Of a DNA stretch of 49,919 nucleotides, positions 1 through 12,093 are shown piece after piece. This DNA comes from Allomyces macrogynus ATCC 38327. Lineage: Eukaryota > Blastocladiomycota > Blastocladiomycetes > Blastocladiales > Blastocladiaceae. A program made the translations under genes and the position numbers. The stretch spans positions 621,517 through 671,435 of the forward strand of contig GG745343.1 of assembly GCA_000151295.1 (NCBI GenBank). The letters are read 5' to 3'. Below the pieces are notes generated by a model, which worked only from the letters and a program-made list of their open reading frames with translations, searched no databases and had not been told where the DNA came from. Numbering within the stretch: position 1 is the stretch's first letter; the number at the start of each line of letters is the position of its first letter.

Positions 1-169
1 CTTGGATGATGTTGGAACACGGTCAGTCGCTCATGCCTCGAACCGTTGCTAGTTGATTACCATGAGGAACTCAGCGCGCTGAGCGGGGCGCTCGTTGAAG
101 CGCAGGCCAAGTACTTGAACCTGGTGCTGTGGTACTTTTACCACCGATACGCTCCCTATCACAGGAAAG

Positions 170-1442
170 ATGCCATCGGCCACGACGCGCGGGATTCTCA
201 AGCCGCACGAGACACCACCCTTCACGGCCGGCGCGACCGCGCAGGTGGGCCCACCGCACGCCGTCGCCGCCCAGGTCTACTGCATGCCGACCGTGCGCGT
301 CGGGAATTGGCGCGAGAGTGAGCTCGCGGCCAAGGCCGCCGTCGAGGACTTGGTGGCGCGGCACCTCGCGGGCGAGCTGGGTTCGACACGAGTCGCGCGT
401 CGGGTTGCGCTCGCGCAGGCGCCAGAATGTGCGGGATTTGGGTGGAGGACGATGGGGTGCGTTAGCTGACATTTGTTCCTCATAATTTAGGCTGCCCTCG
501 CGCCGCGACTCGCGTACGGCGTGCCGATCATGCTGCAGCACCTGTTCACGCTCGGCATGCTCAATGTCGACGTGACGGGCCTGCCGGAAGAGCACCTGAC
601 GCCCGACGCGGACCGGCAACGGCAAGCGCGTGCGGCCTCGCCGGGGCGCCAGACGGCATCGTGGCTCGCGCCGGCGTCCCCCGAAGTCGCGCCTGACCCG
701 ATCCCGGCGTCGTGCACGAACGCAACGCTCGACCCTACGAGGCGCAATGTGTTGGAGCTGGAACGGGTCGAGACGTGGGATGGGGAGAAGAGGGCAGCGG
801 AGCCGGGCGAGCCGATTTGGTACGTCGCCGTTTGTGCGAAAGGGTCCGGTTGCTTGGCTTACGGTTGCGGCCGTGTGTCCGGTAGCTACGGCGACAAGTT
901 TTTCATCAAGGCCAAGGAGATCATTCCTGAGCAAACCGTACCTTGTTTCTCACTTGAATGGCGCTCCGTCATGAATTGCTCATCTTCCATCGTTTTCTGA
1001 TTTAGCTGTACCTCCACGCCACATCCTCGTCCTCGTTCGCCTTTTCCAAGTACGGCAAGAACGCGCCCGCGACTTTCCTCCCCTTTGCCGGCGCCGGGTG
1101 CCTTTGGCAATTCGTCACCGTGCACAAGCCTTTGATCGTCGAGCACGAGGGTCTGCGCGTCGAAGCCGGGCACCGCGTCGTTCTTCAGCACTGTCTCTCG
1201 AGCAACTTCCTCTTTATCGACCCGAATGTCACGTACCGGTACGTACATGTGGACCCGAGCCGCCGTGTGGATGGGAGGGAGCTCACGCTCGTCCTGTGGA
1301 TAGCAACGACTTTGGCGTCGAGTGCGAGGTGGCCTCCAAGCGCACGACCGACCTGAAGCCGCAGGCCAAGGCGTGGATCCAATTTGTTGTGTGGGTCGAT
1401 GACCCAAGCTTGGTCGAGGAAATTTCAGATATCGTCGCGTGA
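170..1442 (+). CDS. CFAP161: CFAP161-like cilia- and flagella-associated protein, multi-exon
   Basis: Probable axonemal protein of motile cilia or flagella. I read exons at about 170-456, 491-819, 886-937, 1006-1238 and 1304-1442, with GT...AG introns between them. The N-terminal part contains the family signature VRVGNW followed by an acidic helix. Later exons hold the YGD-type motif (YGDKFFI), an LYL strand, then WQF, EHEGLRV, a VVLQHC segment and FGVECEV, in the same order as in animal CFAP161. The exon 3/4 and 4/5 joins keep the frame exactly; the exon 1/2 join does not, so that boundary (or an indel there) is uncertain. The 3' end may include a further exon. If correct, the gene shows that the organism makes flagellated cells. 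Base composition is GC- and CpG-rich, like the neighbouring receptor gene. Confidence 0.72.
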
Positions 1443-2300
1443 CAGCGCGAGCGGCAAGTCGTTTCGGCCGGGCCGCGGACCGCCGCGTTACCGCAGCCGT
1501 GATGGGGTGGACGCGAAAGGGGAGATGCACATGGACTTGCACGGGACCGACCTACTGCGGCCAGAAGGGCCGACGGGACTGCATGGATATCTCTATCTCA
1601 CAAATGATTATCGAATGAATATTGGTGGCCGACTTCTGTTGCGCCTGCTCAATCCCGCGACAAGCGCCGCTGATACTTTGTATAGCGATGGCGCCGGTAT
1701 TGTTTATAACAATTTACAACAAGACCTTGTTCTTGGGGCTGCGAACCCGACCTGAAAACCCCTGCTTTTGCTGCGGACGAATGTGGGAGCGCCGTTTGCC
1801 ATCCAAGCGCCTTCTTCAAGAAGGCTGCAGACGCATTTTTTGACAGAAGTTCCTCTCCCAGACTCCGAAACGTCTGCTGGAAGAGGAACCAAGGGCTATT
1901 GGTATTTATCTGGGCCCACAAGTTCATCTTGCTGGGTCTCACAACAGGGCTCCCGACCGGCCTTTTTGTGTTGACCGATTGAGACGAGCGACCTCGAATG
2001 CAAGACGATTGTTCCAGGAAAATTAAGGTCCGCTGATACTCCACTCGGTGTCAAGCGTCAGGGGAAACCACGATTGAGCATGGAATTCCTGCGAAAACTA
2101 TCAGCGGAGCCATGCCAGGCCGAGATCAAGAGCCAGGCACCACAACCGCCAAAACACAATGGCCAGAGTCGTGAGTTGCGACAACTAAGGCCCACAAATT
2201 CACCAGGCTAAAATAAAGTCCCTCCTCGCGCCATTCCAGTTTCGCCTCCAACAAAAAGTCTCTCTTCCCGCCACGGTGATCCTTCGTAACCGCTGCGACC
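1443..2300. other. intergenic region, no gene recognised
   Basis: Space between the convergent CFAP161-like gene and receptor gene. Short open frames exist on both strands but none has recognisable motifs. AT content rises in parts of 1570-2230. It presumably holds the 3' untranslated regions of both genes. Confidence 0.5.
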
Positions 2301-5300
2301 TCAGCGAGGCGTTGAGCTCGCGGGCGCCGAGCCCAACGTCGCCGACTTGATCCGCAGACGCGCGCGCTTGGACGACGACGACGACGATCTCGGTGCGGCA
2401 CCCGCCCGCACCGTCGCACTCCCGCTTGAAGTAGACCCTGTCGCCGTGGTCCCGACTTGCTGCTTGCAGTACTTGCAACGCAGCACATTGCTCGACTCGC
2501 CGCCCGACTCGGTCGAGTCGGCCGTATTCACGCCCGCCGTCGACGGCGCCGCCGTACCCCCGGAGAGCACGTTCTCGGGTGGCGGCGAGAAAATAGCCAT
2601 GAGCTTGGGACCAAAATAAATGCCGATCACGCCGAAATTGGTGAGCGTGATGAGCAGCGACGTGATGATGTAGACGACAAACGGCGAGTCGAGGATCAGA
2701 GCGACGGGCGCCACGACCACGAGCGAAAACGCAAACAGGTACATTGCCGTGGAAATGTGCACGCCCTCGTTGAACCGGCTCTCGACGTGCCGGGTCTTGA
2801 ACGACAAGACCAGGCCGGCAACCGTGAGTCCGGCAATCGGAACCGCGGTGAGGACGACCCAGTTGATGTTGATGGTGCGCACGACCCAGGCAACACCGCC
2901 GAGCGAGAGCGTGCGCGTCGGGTTGTCGTCAAAGACGAACCACAGGCCCACGATCACAAACTGCACGACTTGGACCAGGACGATGAAGCCGTAGTGTTGC
3001 CAATGACTCGTCCTGACAGCTTGTCGCGACGAGAAGATACTGTGCACATTTGGGTCGTCAGAGAATGAGCTAAATGCTCGAGAGAAAAAAAGCACAGAAA
3101 TGCGCACGTACGTATAAATGATGTTGGTCTTGACCACGAGCGCCGAGAAGATCAAGTCGAACCCGCTCGAGATCATATACGCGACGACCATGACGCCTTG
3201 GCGCGAGTCGGGCACCCACGACGTGGCAATAATGCCGAGCGAAATCACAAGCGACCCGAGCAGAATCACGACCCCGTACTTCCAATTGCTCGCCTTGACG
3301 ACCTTGTGGCTGCGATGCGTGAGCAGCACGCCCATGACCCCAAGCACCCCCACCAGCCCGACCGCATTGATGACCGTCACGGCAATCTTGGCGCCTTGGT
3401 CAATCACGCCCGGTGCCGGCAGCGGCGGTTCGGCGCTCGCATAGGACACGAGCACGCCGCCACCCGGGTTCGACGCGACGCCGCTGATTGCGAGCACCAC
3501 GGGCAGGGTCGCGGGCGTGCAAATCGAGAACCCGGGCACCGTCTGCGATTGGCACGCGGTAGGCGACGCCGACTGGTTGAAGATGACCATGGCGTGCGAG
3601 TGCAAGCCCGCTGGCAGCGGCCCGTACCCGGTGTCCTGACTGGCCACGACCCATTGATTCGTGTGCATTTTCCAGACCCACGTCGAGTTGAGACTGCCGC
3701 CGGCACCAACACCGCCCGTGTAGAGCACGCGCTTATCGTCCAAGGTCACGGCACCAATCCGCTCGGCGGCGGGCGGCTCAACGTCTCCACCCGGATAGAC
3801 GTGCGTCCAGGTGCGCGTCGTCGTGTCGAGCACATGCAGCTTCGACATTGGGTTGCGGTCGCCGTCGGTCCCGCCAAACAGCGTGAGCTTGGTGCCATTC
3901 ACGGCGGTCATGGCTGCATGCCGCCGCGCGCCAGGCGCGGTCCCAAACGTGGGAACCTGGGCCCACTGCTCGGACGTGAGATCGAGTGCCCACAAGTCCG
4001 ACAGGACCTCGCCCGACGGCGACAGCCCGCCGAACAGGTAGAGCGTGGTCCCGACTGTCGCATACGCCGAGTCGGTGCGGTTGCTTGGGGCCGTGATCGG
4101 CGCGAGCAATGTCCACGTCTTGGTCGCCACGTTGTACCGCCACGTGTCGGCGAAAATGGCCGCGTTATCACCTTGGCCGCCAAACACGTACATGACACTC
4201 GCGCCGGCGTGCTGCGTGATCGCGGCCGCGTGGAACATGCGCCCGAGAGGAACTGCAGACGACGACGCGGGGGAGTCGGCACGCCAGGTCAGCGAATCAT
4301 AGTCGAGCACACTCACGTGTTGCGGAAACTCGCTTATCGCCGTCTTCCCACCCCACACGAGCACTTGGTTGCTTGTAGGCAGCATGAACGCCGAGTGGCC
4401 TTGCAAACCGTTGGGCACTTTACTGCGCGCGCCGAATGGCGCCACGTCGTACCACGTCTTGGGCGTGAAGGCCGTGAGCGGCTCCATGTTGCCCGACGGC
4501 AGGACCTTGGTGAAGAGCATCCGATCCTCGAGGAGGTTGCGAATGACCGTCAGGACCGACGCGCGGCTGTAAAAGGACGTCGTCGCGCACATGTCCGTGG
4601 CTGACTTGATGGAGACCGTGACACTGGTGTTGAAGTTTTTCAAGGCCGTCGAGTTGAGCGCCGAGAGCCCGACACCCTCTTGAAAGCGGGAAAGGAACGA
4701 CACATCAGTTTCATTTCCTGCGTGACTAACTGAACCAGATCCAGAGCGTACTCAGTGAGGAGTCGAGCACGAGGTTGTAACCGCCCATGCGGCCGCCGAG
4801 GACGTTGTTAATGGCGCTCGACACGGCCACGTCGACGTTCTTGATCGACGACCCGAGCAAGTAGTCGATGGCCTGCCGCCCGAGAAACGTGGTCTGCGCC
4901 TCGTCTGAGTCGACGCCGATAACAAAGGTCTGCTGCTGCGCGGCCGACAGAATCCCGGCTGAGCCCATCGTGCCTACCAAGCGACGCAGGGATAATTACA
5001 CCTCAAAGGTTACTTCTCCACCCGGTTTCGAGTGCAATCGGGCACGGGGTAAACGCACCTCCCGCGCCAAAGATCACGTCGACGCCCTGCGCCAAGAGCA
5101 TCGCAGAGGCAGCTTGACCGAGTGTCGCGTTGGAAAACGACGGCACGTAGGTGTTGTAGATTTCGCACGTCGGGCAGAGCGACAGCGCGCCGTTCAGATA
5201 GCCGTTGACGTACTTTTTCACTAGAATCGATGGATTCGTCAGTCGTTGGTCCCGACAATCATTGCTTTGCTTCCGAGAGTGAACCCAAACGTACCCGGCG

Positions 5301-6249
5301 CACTGGGACGCCCGCCAATCACGCCAATCTTCTTTACTTGGCTGAACACGGCGGCCAGGGCTCCGGCAAGAAAGCCCGCTTGGTCCTCGGCAAACGTAAC
5401 CCCTGTACACGCGATCGAGCAAAGCATGGCGGGCGTGAGCCTCCCAGGCAGGCCGGATCGGGAAGAAATGCACGCACGGACCTGCGAGGTTCGGGAGCGT
5501 CCTTGAGGGCACCGAATCAATCATCACAAAACTCTTGGTCGGGTTGAGCATCGCGACCAGATCCATGGCCTCGGGGGTCCCCCAGGAGCCCGTCGAAAAG
5601 AAGAGATCGTCATTGGCTAACAGTTCGAGAAGGGAAAACGAGAAACTGATCAGATCATGTCCATTCCCGCGCGGAGGAGACGCACAACAAGAGCCAGGTT
5701 GCCCGTACTCGACGTGACAATGCCGTTAATTGCATTTGCAATGCTGGTCGTGTTGCCCGACCCGTCGACGCCCGAGGTACCGCACGTCACGGACGGGTTC
5801 GTGTTGGCGACGCGATCGCACCCGTCAAGCGCGAGGCGGAGGTACGGCGACGTTGCTAAGGTATTTGCCACGATCCGAGTACCATGAAGTCAGCAACTAC
5901 CGCTGCAAACGCACGGCAGTGGCACACCGGTTTGCATTGGTTTGCACCGGTTTCCGCGCGTGTCGTGGGCCTGTACGGGTGCAGCAGGTGCAACGCAACG
6001 ACATGCAATCGTACCCCAAACCGACGACACTCGGCCCGAGAGCAAACGCACGCGCAGGGCATGCGCAGTCGCGGCCAAGAACCCTACGCCCGCGCTCACA
6101 ATGACCACGATAACGAAGAGCGTCGACCACGCTGAGCGTACGCGCCGCGAGTCGCGGCGTTGGGTGCGCGTGAGAGCGAGTTCGCAGCGACGATGGTGGC
6201 GCGGCCCCGATGCATTGTAATCGTCGTGAACCGCTTCGTGGGTCGGCAT
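2301..6249 (-). CDS. BMP-like sensor / kelch / class C-type 7TM receptor, multi-exon
   Basis: Predicted cell-surface G-protein-coupled receptor of the GABA-B-like (class C) group. The likely first exon (ATG at 6249) encodes a basic stretch and a signal-anchor helix. Exons within about 5880-4730 encode a BMP/PnrA-type periplasmic-binding-protein fold, with motifs EDQAGFLAGAL, KIGVIGG, GVDVIFGAGG, FVIGVDSDEAQ and a FSTGSWGTPEAM segment. The last long coding stretch, about 4714-2301, has five kelch-type repeats (VFGG, LFGG, TGG turns with paired W residues) over its first 350 residues. Seven hydrophobic helices follow at roughly residues 438-699, then a Ser-rich cytoplasmic tail with a CKYC pair. 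The 4.7-kb intron join keeps frame. Dictyostelium Grl receptors and some zoosporic fungi combine a BMP-like ectodomain with class C helices; a kelch insert is less usual. The ligand cannot be inferred. Exon limits in the 5' part are approximate. Confidence 0.75.
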
Positions 6250-7021
6250 GTTGGTGCAGGAGAGGCCGATGCGTTGCGGCTACTGGTAACAACGCCCCTG
6301 CTACTGGCCGCGAACCGTCGTGTGGTCAGGTTCAGCGTGAGGCGCGACTGGTCTAGACCGAGCCCGAAGAAAGACAGCTGGACGGACACTCGAAAGGCGA
6401 TGGGACGCTCGCGCGCCTTGCGAATCGCAGCACACGCGAACCTTTGAAGGGGCTGACAGTGAAGAAATAGGTACGCAGTCACGACCAAACCGGCAGATCC
6501 TGACAAGGACGTCGGAAGGATGAGGGAGAGAGAGAAAGCGCGCGCGCAACTACATAAATGAAGCAGGTCGACATGGTCCAGCGCGCGACCGAGCCTGTCA
6601 AACACCACACTTCTTGGCTCGCTCTTCCTTCCCAGTCGATGTCGTTGGCCATGTGGGACAGATGCATTCGGTAATTATATCCCGAACAAGCAAGTATTTT
6701 TACAGGCGTTGGCCAATAACGGATCACGATCCGGTGGCCGCGGACAGGCACACGTGCGCGTCTCCCTTTGCTTTTGCCACGCACCTTCGCAGGTTCATTC
6801 CACAATGATAGGTACCCAGCCGGCGAGCGGTAGCGAGCTGGGAAAGCCATCTCAACTTTGTTTTTCGTATGGAATGCAAAACAAACCTGCACCACTCTGC
6901 TCTCCCGCCTTCTTAACAAACGTCGTCGGCAGACCGCCCTTCGTCCACCGAGTGGCCTTGTGACTCCCCGCATTCTCTCTGTCGAAAATATCGTTCAGTT
7001 TTGTTGTGGGTGGCCGCCCAG
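6250..7021. other. region between receptor start and first retroelement
   Basis: Holds the presumed promoter of the minus-strand receptor gene. Short frames on both strands look like composition artefacts. The CpG-rich host composition fades from about 6850, so the 5' boundary of the retroelement probably lies in 6600-7020, but no terminal repeat was recognised. Confidence 0.4.
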
Positions 7022-8285
7022 ATGGCTGACCAAGGTGATGCCAACCGCGCCCAAGCCCTCCTTGCTGCTGCCTTTGGGCAGGACGGGGCTGCCGCTCTCG
7101 CCGGCCTTGTCGACCGACTCCAGAACCGCCAGTGAGCCGATGACAGGAACCCACCCAACACGGGCGTCCTGTACCCGTGGGCCGACTGGCAGGCCGATCA
7201 GCACATTGCTGGTGGTGCAGCCCCGCCCCACCATGCCAATGCTCCAAAACCAGGGTGGCCTGTCCAGGACCTCGTGGAACTCCACCGCGCTCTCACCAGG
7301 ACCCCTGACCCTGACAACTGGCACAATGCAGCAGGCACCCGCCTTGGACCCGAGCTCACCAAGGCCACTGTTACCTCTCTTGCAGGCTGTGCGCCGAAAC
7401 CTGCTGGTGGCATCATTGGCGTCCACTTGGTGCTCAACCCTGAATTCCGTGACATGGCCTCTGCCAAGCTGCCAGCCATTGACGTCAAGGCAAGCTCGCA
7501 TCAAGCAGAAGGACCAGCTCCAGGACCTTGTGGACGCTCCAGTCAGGCAACTCCTCGGTCTTGTTCACATTGCCTGGGGCCTCCACCATCTCTTCGATTA
7601 CCAAGGCGCCATGGCTGACGCCCACCACAATGGGTTTGAACTTGCCGCACCCTCAGATGACGACCTCACCCATTGGGGCCTTGCCATCGCTGCTGGGGAT
7701 GATGGGCAGTGTGCTGTCGCCATCGCTGACCCTGGCCGCCTCATCCAAGGCCTTGCCAAATCCCTCGAGCGCATTGACTGTTGTGCTACAGATGCCCTCC
7801 TTGGAAACCGCCACACTGCTGCTGTCATTGAGCACGACTGCCGTGCTGACATCACTAGCACCATTGGCCTCCCTGCCCACATTGTCGCTGACCTCCCCAA
7901 GCTCCCATCTGATGACCCTGAGCGACTCTTTGGTGCAGCTGTTTGCCAACTCACTGACAATAACCACGACTGCCAATTCCGCAATGCGGCCATCTGCCAA
8001 TTTGGCGTCGCTGCAGCTGGACGGCCAGGAAATGTGCATGGCAGCAGTGGTGCTTTCAGTGGGAATGCCAACGCCAACCAGCGCCACAACAGGCTCAACT
8101 GCAATTACTGTGACCAACCTGGGCGCCGCAACGACTGTGCTGGTTACGGGAACTTCCAGCAGCTGTACCGCCAGCAGCAGCAGCAGCACATGCAGCAGCC
8201 ACGCCAAGGCAGGTACCAGGGGCGCCAAGACAGCGGGGCCAGTCCAGCTTGCAATGGCGGGTGGCTGGCTGCACGCCAGGACTGA
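7022..8285 (+). pseudogene. Gag-like protein of DIRS copy 1
   Basis: Begins at ATG 7022 with an Ala/Gln-rich helix (MADQGDANRAQALLAAAFG). The frame is interrupted by TGA at 7133-7135 and changes near 7500, after which it continues to the stop at 8283-8285. The C-terminal part has a Cys cluster (CNYCDQPGRRNDC) resembling a degraded CCHC zinc knuckle with Arg in place of His, followed by a Gln-rich tail. Position ahead of the reverse transcriptase supports a nucleocapsid role. No other similarity was recognised. Confidence 0.6.
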
Positions 8286-8476
8286 GCCCCCAATGGGCGT
8301 CTGGGAGGCTGCCCGAAGCGCCCTCCCTGCCATGGGACGCAAAACCACGAATGCAGGCATGTTTGTACTCGCCGTCCATGTTGGCGGACCTGCGCCTGCC
8401 ATCACTGGCAGTGCTGGAGGAGATCGAGGTGTGGCCACCAATGCCAACTACAGTGGCTGTGTGATCGTGGAGATGG

Positions 8477-10975
8477 ATGTCGATGAGGGTCCTGGATTCA
8501 GGCGCCAGGTCGATGGTCACAAAGGGTATAGACTTGCGTTTCCAGATGGAGCCACCATGCTGCACGCAGTGCCCCCAACTGAACCTGTCACAGGAAGTTA
8601 TGGCCACAATCACCATGGAGGTTGACAAGCTGGCAGCTGACGACCTGATCAAGCCATGCCCTGCCCCCAGCTGGGTCTTGGCGCCATTCATCGTGACCCA
8701 GCCGTCTGGAAAACGTCGCGTTTGCTACAACACGTCTGAAATCTCGATGTATTTGGCCCCAGCACGTTTCAAGATGGAAACGATTCGAGACGCTTTGGCC
8801 CTTGTCTGGCCCAGGTGCTACATGGCCAAGATCGACCTCAAGGATGCGTACTGGTCTATCCCAGTCGCCCCCAAGTCACGCCTGTACCTCGCTTTTGCTC
8901 ACCTCAGCCGCGTCTTCCAATGGTGCAGTCTTTGTTTTGGCATAGGCTCAGCCCCACGGCTCTTCTCTCAAATTCTCGCCGCCGCAATCTCGCCATTACG
9001 CCACTCCAGCGTGCTATATGTGCAGTATCTTGACGACATCCTCCTCATGGCCCTGACCAGGGCTGCTGTCGAGCACCAGGCGTGGGTCCTGGCAAACCGG
9101 TTGGTGGACCTGGGGTTCCGTGTGGGGGTACACAAGAGCCAGTTCACGGTGAGCATGACTGCCAAATTCTTGGGGTTCGCCATCGACTCGCTGGTGATGC
9201 GTGTCTTGGTTCCCCAGGCCAAGGTACGCAAACTCCACTGCGAGTGCTTGGCACTGGCGTCAGCACCCACGTGCACGCCAAGGAAGCTCACCACCATCCT
9301 GGGCCTGATTCAGTCCATGGCCCTAGTGATCTACCTGGCGAAGATCCACCAATGCTGGACCCAGCGGTCCCTGACATGGGCGATCAACGCCCATGGGTCC
9401 TGGAACCAACCGTTTGCCATGTCCCCTCCTGCCCGTGCAGAGCTCCAGTGGTGGGCGAACTCAGTGGAGAAGTGGAACGGTGAGGCGATTGTGCCCTGGC
9501 GTCCAGACCTGGCTCTTACACTCGAGATGGACGCGAGTGGTCTTGGTTGGGGTGTCGTGGGCCCTGGGGTCATGCTGCACAGCCAGTGGACCGAGTCCAA
9601 GGCCCAGAACAGCTCCAATTGGCGCGAGTTGTCTGCCACGCTGATCACGGCTAAGGCGCACGCAAGCTCATGGGTGGGCAAGACCATGCTGATCAAGTTG
9701 GACAATATGACCACAGTGTCAGTCATCAACCAGCACGGGACGATGGCATCCCTGCTGCTGCTTGACCTAGCCAAGCAACTATTCCACCTGACCATGGTCC
9801 ATGGTTTCCGACTGCAGGCGGAATACGTACCTGGGACTGAGAACACGCGTGCGGACATGGCAAGTCGGGTGTTCCTTGACCAGCACTCATACATGATGAC
9901 GACGACAGCGTTCCAGTGGCTGTGTGCAGAGACACCACACAACCTGACGACGGACCTGTTCGCGTCCATCATGTCCACCCAGCTCCTGCAGTACTTCTTG
10001 TGGCGACTGGAGCCAATGAGCGCAGGCATGGACGCCTTCAAGCAGGAGTGGCCAGCATGTGGAGGGTACGCTGCAGCAGGTCGTGTCGTCGAGGATCAAA
10101 TCCCTCCTCCTTGTGACACCAAACTGGCCGACAGCAGTGTGGTTCCCGCAGGTCTTGTTGCTGGCCCTGCGCCTGCTGGTCCTGCTACTGCCATGGGCGA
10201 TAGACTGGGAGGTGGCAAGCACGCATGCGTCGCACCCGACAGCACTGGGCTTGCTAGCATGGTGGATCAGGTGCTGAGTGGTGGTGCCCACCTGTTGGCC
10301 AGTGCTGCAGCGACGGCGTCAGCCGTGCATGCTCCCTCCACGCTCACGGCGTACAGCAAGACATACACGCGCTTTGCCCGCTGGTGTGCTGATGCTGAGC
10401 TCGACCCACTGGACGGCACTGTGTCACTGATCGAGTGGCTCCAGCTCAAGCTCGACGACGGCGCCATCAAGCCCGAGACCGCAATCTTGTATGCCAAGCA
10501 GGTGTGCCAGCAGGCGCACATCCTCTCGCCGTTGGGGCCATGTCCTGCCATGGACGACCCCCTCCTTTCGAGTTTTCTCAAGGGCGCCGCGCGCGTTTTT
10601 GTTCGCCCGCCAGTCGCCCATGTCAGGTGGGATGTCGGGGTCCAACTTGCGTACCTGCAAACATTCGTTCCTGTCTCCATCAAGGACCACGCTGTCTGAT
10701 GCGCCACACTCCTGGCATTGTGCACGACCTGGCGCCTGGGCTCCGACCTCAACCGCATCATCTATGACTCCCTGTCATTCACCAATGCCAATGGCCATGT
10801 CCTTCCCGTCCAGGCATTGTCACTGGCGTCACCAGTCAACTGTGCCGACTTCGCTGTGTCGCTCACCAAGACCAAGGTTGTCCAGCGCACGCACCTGGCC
10901 GTGTGGGCCAGCGACCCGGCGCTCTGCCTGATCTGTGCCCTGCTTGCATACGTCATCTGCATGCATGACCTCTAA
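8477..10975 (+). pseudogene. RT-RNase H-tyrosine recombinase polyprotein of DIRS copy 1
   Basis: The reverse transcriptase has motif A (KIDLKDAYWSIPV), the FGIGSAP segment and the catalytic YLDD box (QYLDDILLM). RNase H follows with EMDASGLGWG, the WREL glutamate, the KLDNMTTV aspartate and NTRADMASR, so all four acidic residues are present. A TDLFAS...MDAFKQEW segment and, in another frame at 10059-10277, VTPNWPTAVWFP match the domain that follows RNase H in DIRS elements; two compensating frame changes surround it. The recombinase N-terminal domain starts near 10340 (STLTAYSKTYTRFARWC). TGA at 10697-10699 interrupts the frame where related recombinases carry Leu-Arg, and the coding sequence ends at 10975 without catalytic boxes. 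It could therefore not circularise or integrate its own cDNA. Confidence 0.82.
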
Positions 10976-11744
10976 ATCATGCCCTGGACCTGCGCGTACG
11001 TTGGCACATGCGAACCAGCAACAGCTGTGGCTGCTGAGACGTTGCCTGTGACAGTGGCATTGCCACCAATGTTGATGCTCTTTGCCACCCCCAGACCACC
11101 CTGAATGACAACACCGCCTGTGGACATTGTGGTGCTCTCTGTCGTGTTGCCAAACGTGAATTGCTGGCCCAATCCAAGCGTGGACTGTGATAGTGTTCTG
11201 CTCACAATGGAGCCATTCACAGACGTCACCTTGGTGCTAACGTCTGGCAGATTGGCCAGGGGAACAGTGCCTGTCAGTTTTGTTGAGTCGAGACCTGAGA
11301 TTTGCGTGTTGGATACCTGGCCAATGAGCTTGGTGACGCTCAGACCAGTGACATTCGCATCGCCAAAGGTGCCTGTGACCTGCGATGAGGGGATGCTTGG
11401 CACAACACTCAGAGACAGCACGCCCAAAGTGATTTTGGCCGCGTCCAGTGACACGACCTTTGCATTTGTGACTGAACTGTCAGTCAGCTGTGAGCCATTC
11501 ACAGTGGATAGCTTGGCGTCTGCAATACCGCCATCTTTCACCGACAGCTGGTTGTTGGCATTCACGAAAAAGGTGGTTGTGTCGTAGGCCAGACCCACAT
11601 TGCCACCAGTGGCTGTCAGGGAGGGGTCGCCACCATGGATGCTGTGCCTGCCACTACATTGGCAATTGCCGCGGCCAATTTGGCGTCTGTGGCATATGAG
11701 CTGTTGTCTGCAATCAGCCCAAATACGTTTAGTGGAGTGTTCAT
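10972..11744 (-). pseudogene. fibre/spike-like virion protein
   Basis: Starts at ATG 11744 and needs a frame change near 11635 to reach the long downstream frame that ends at 10972. The sequence is rich in Gly, Ser, Thr, Val and Asn with repeating short strands (SQVTGTFGDANVTGLSVTKL, then NTQISGLDSTKLTGTVPLANL-like units). This is typical of trimeric beta-structured fibres of PLVs, adenoviruses and phages, which mediate attachment. It ends abruptly after AQVQGMI at the junction with the retroelement, so the C-terminal tip is probably missing. The gene is divergent from the next one. Function is inferred from composition and context only. Confidence 0.55.
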
Positions 11745-11775
11745 GTGGATTATTATATTCTAGACATAAAAATAA
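11745..11775. promoter_or_regulatory. candidate divergent viral promoter
   Basis: Only 31 bases separate the ATG of the minus-strand fibre gene from the ATG of the plus-strand coiled-coil gene. The spacer is about 80% A+T with TATTATATTC and CATAAAAATAA, in sharp contrast to surrounding coding DNA. Both promoters, or a shared bidirectional one, must lie here or within the genes. Confidence 0.45.
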
Positions 11776-12054
11776 ATGAACAGCTACAAAGAACAGTTTG
11801 AGATGCTGGACAAGGTTGGTGAGTACCTCTGTCTGCCCAAAGCCTTTTATGACCTCGATGATGGGGCCAAGGAAACCTACATTGACCGCTACATGAAGGA
11901 GAAGCAAAAGAAGCTGCAGCGGTATCAGTTCATCAAGGACACCACAGACCAGGACCGTGCAACAGCAGTCTGTGACTGAATGCGGCTCAAACTGAAGAAT
12001 CGTGAATTGGAGCGCAAGAAAGCCCAGCTGAACCTGCTCCTTGGACTTTCTTGA
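11776..12054 (+). pseudogene. small coiled-coil viral protein with internal TGA
   Basis: ATG at 11776; a TGA at 11977-11979 would give 67 residues, but the same frame continues with a Lys/Arg/Leu-rich helix (LKLKNRELERKKAQLNLLLG) to TGA at 12052-12054, 92 codons in all. The two halves look like one charged coiled-coil protein, so the first stop is probably a mutation. Gene 12094 follows after 39 bases. No family recognised; a minor virion or scaffold role is only a guess from position. Confidence 0.5.
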
Positions 12055-12093
12055 AATTTGTTTCTTGGGCTTAGTTAATCATTTCAAACAAAC

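Larger units (their letters stand above)
7022..10975 (+). mobile_element. DIRS/PAT-like tyrosine-recombinase retrotransposon, 3'-truncated (copy 1)
   Basis: Gag-like region, reverse transcriptase, RNase H, a DIRS-type domain and the N-terminal part of a tyrosine recombinase follow in this order, which is diagnostic of DIRS-order retroelements. The recombinase stops before the H-x-x-R and Tyr boxes, exactly where the viral fibre gene begins on the other strand. No inverted or split direct terminal repeats were found, so both ends appear lost. Two in-frame TGA codons and three or more frame changes show that the copy is dead. Confidence 0.82.

Noticed and set aside
3198..4604. Long plus-strand open frame opposite the receptor
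   Set aside because: Arg/His/Gly-rich shadow of a GC-rich gene with clear kelch and membrane motifs on the other strand.
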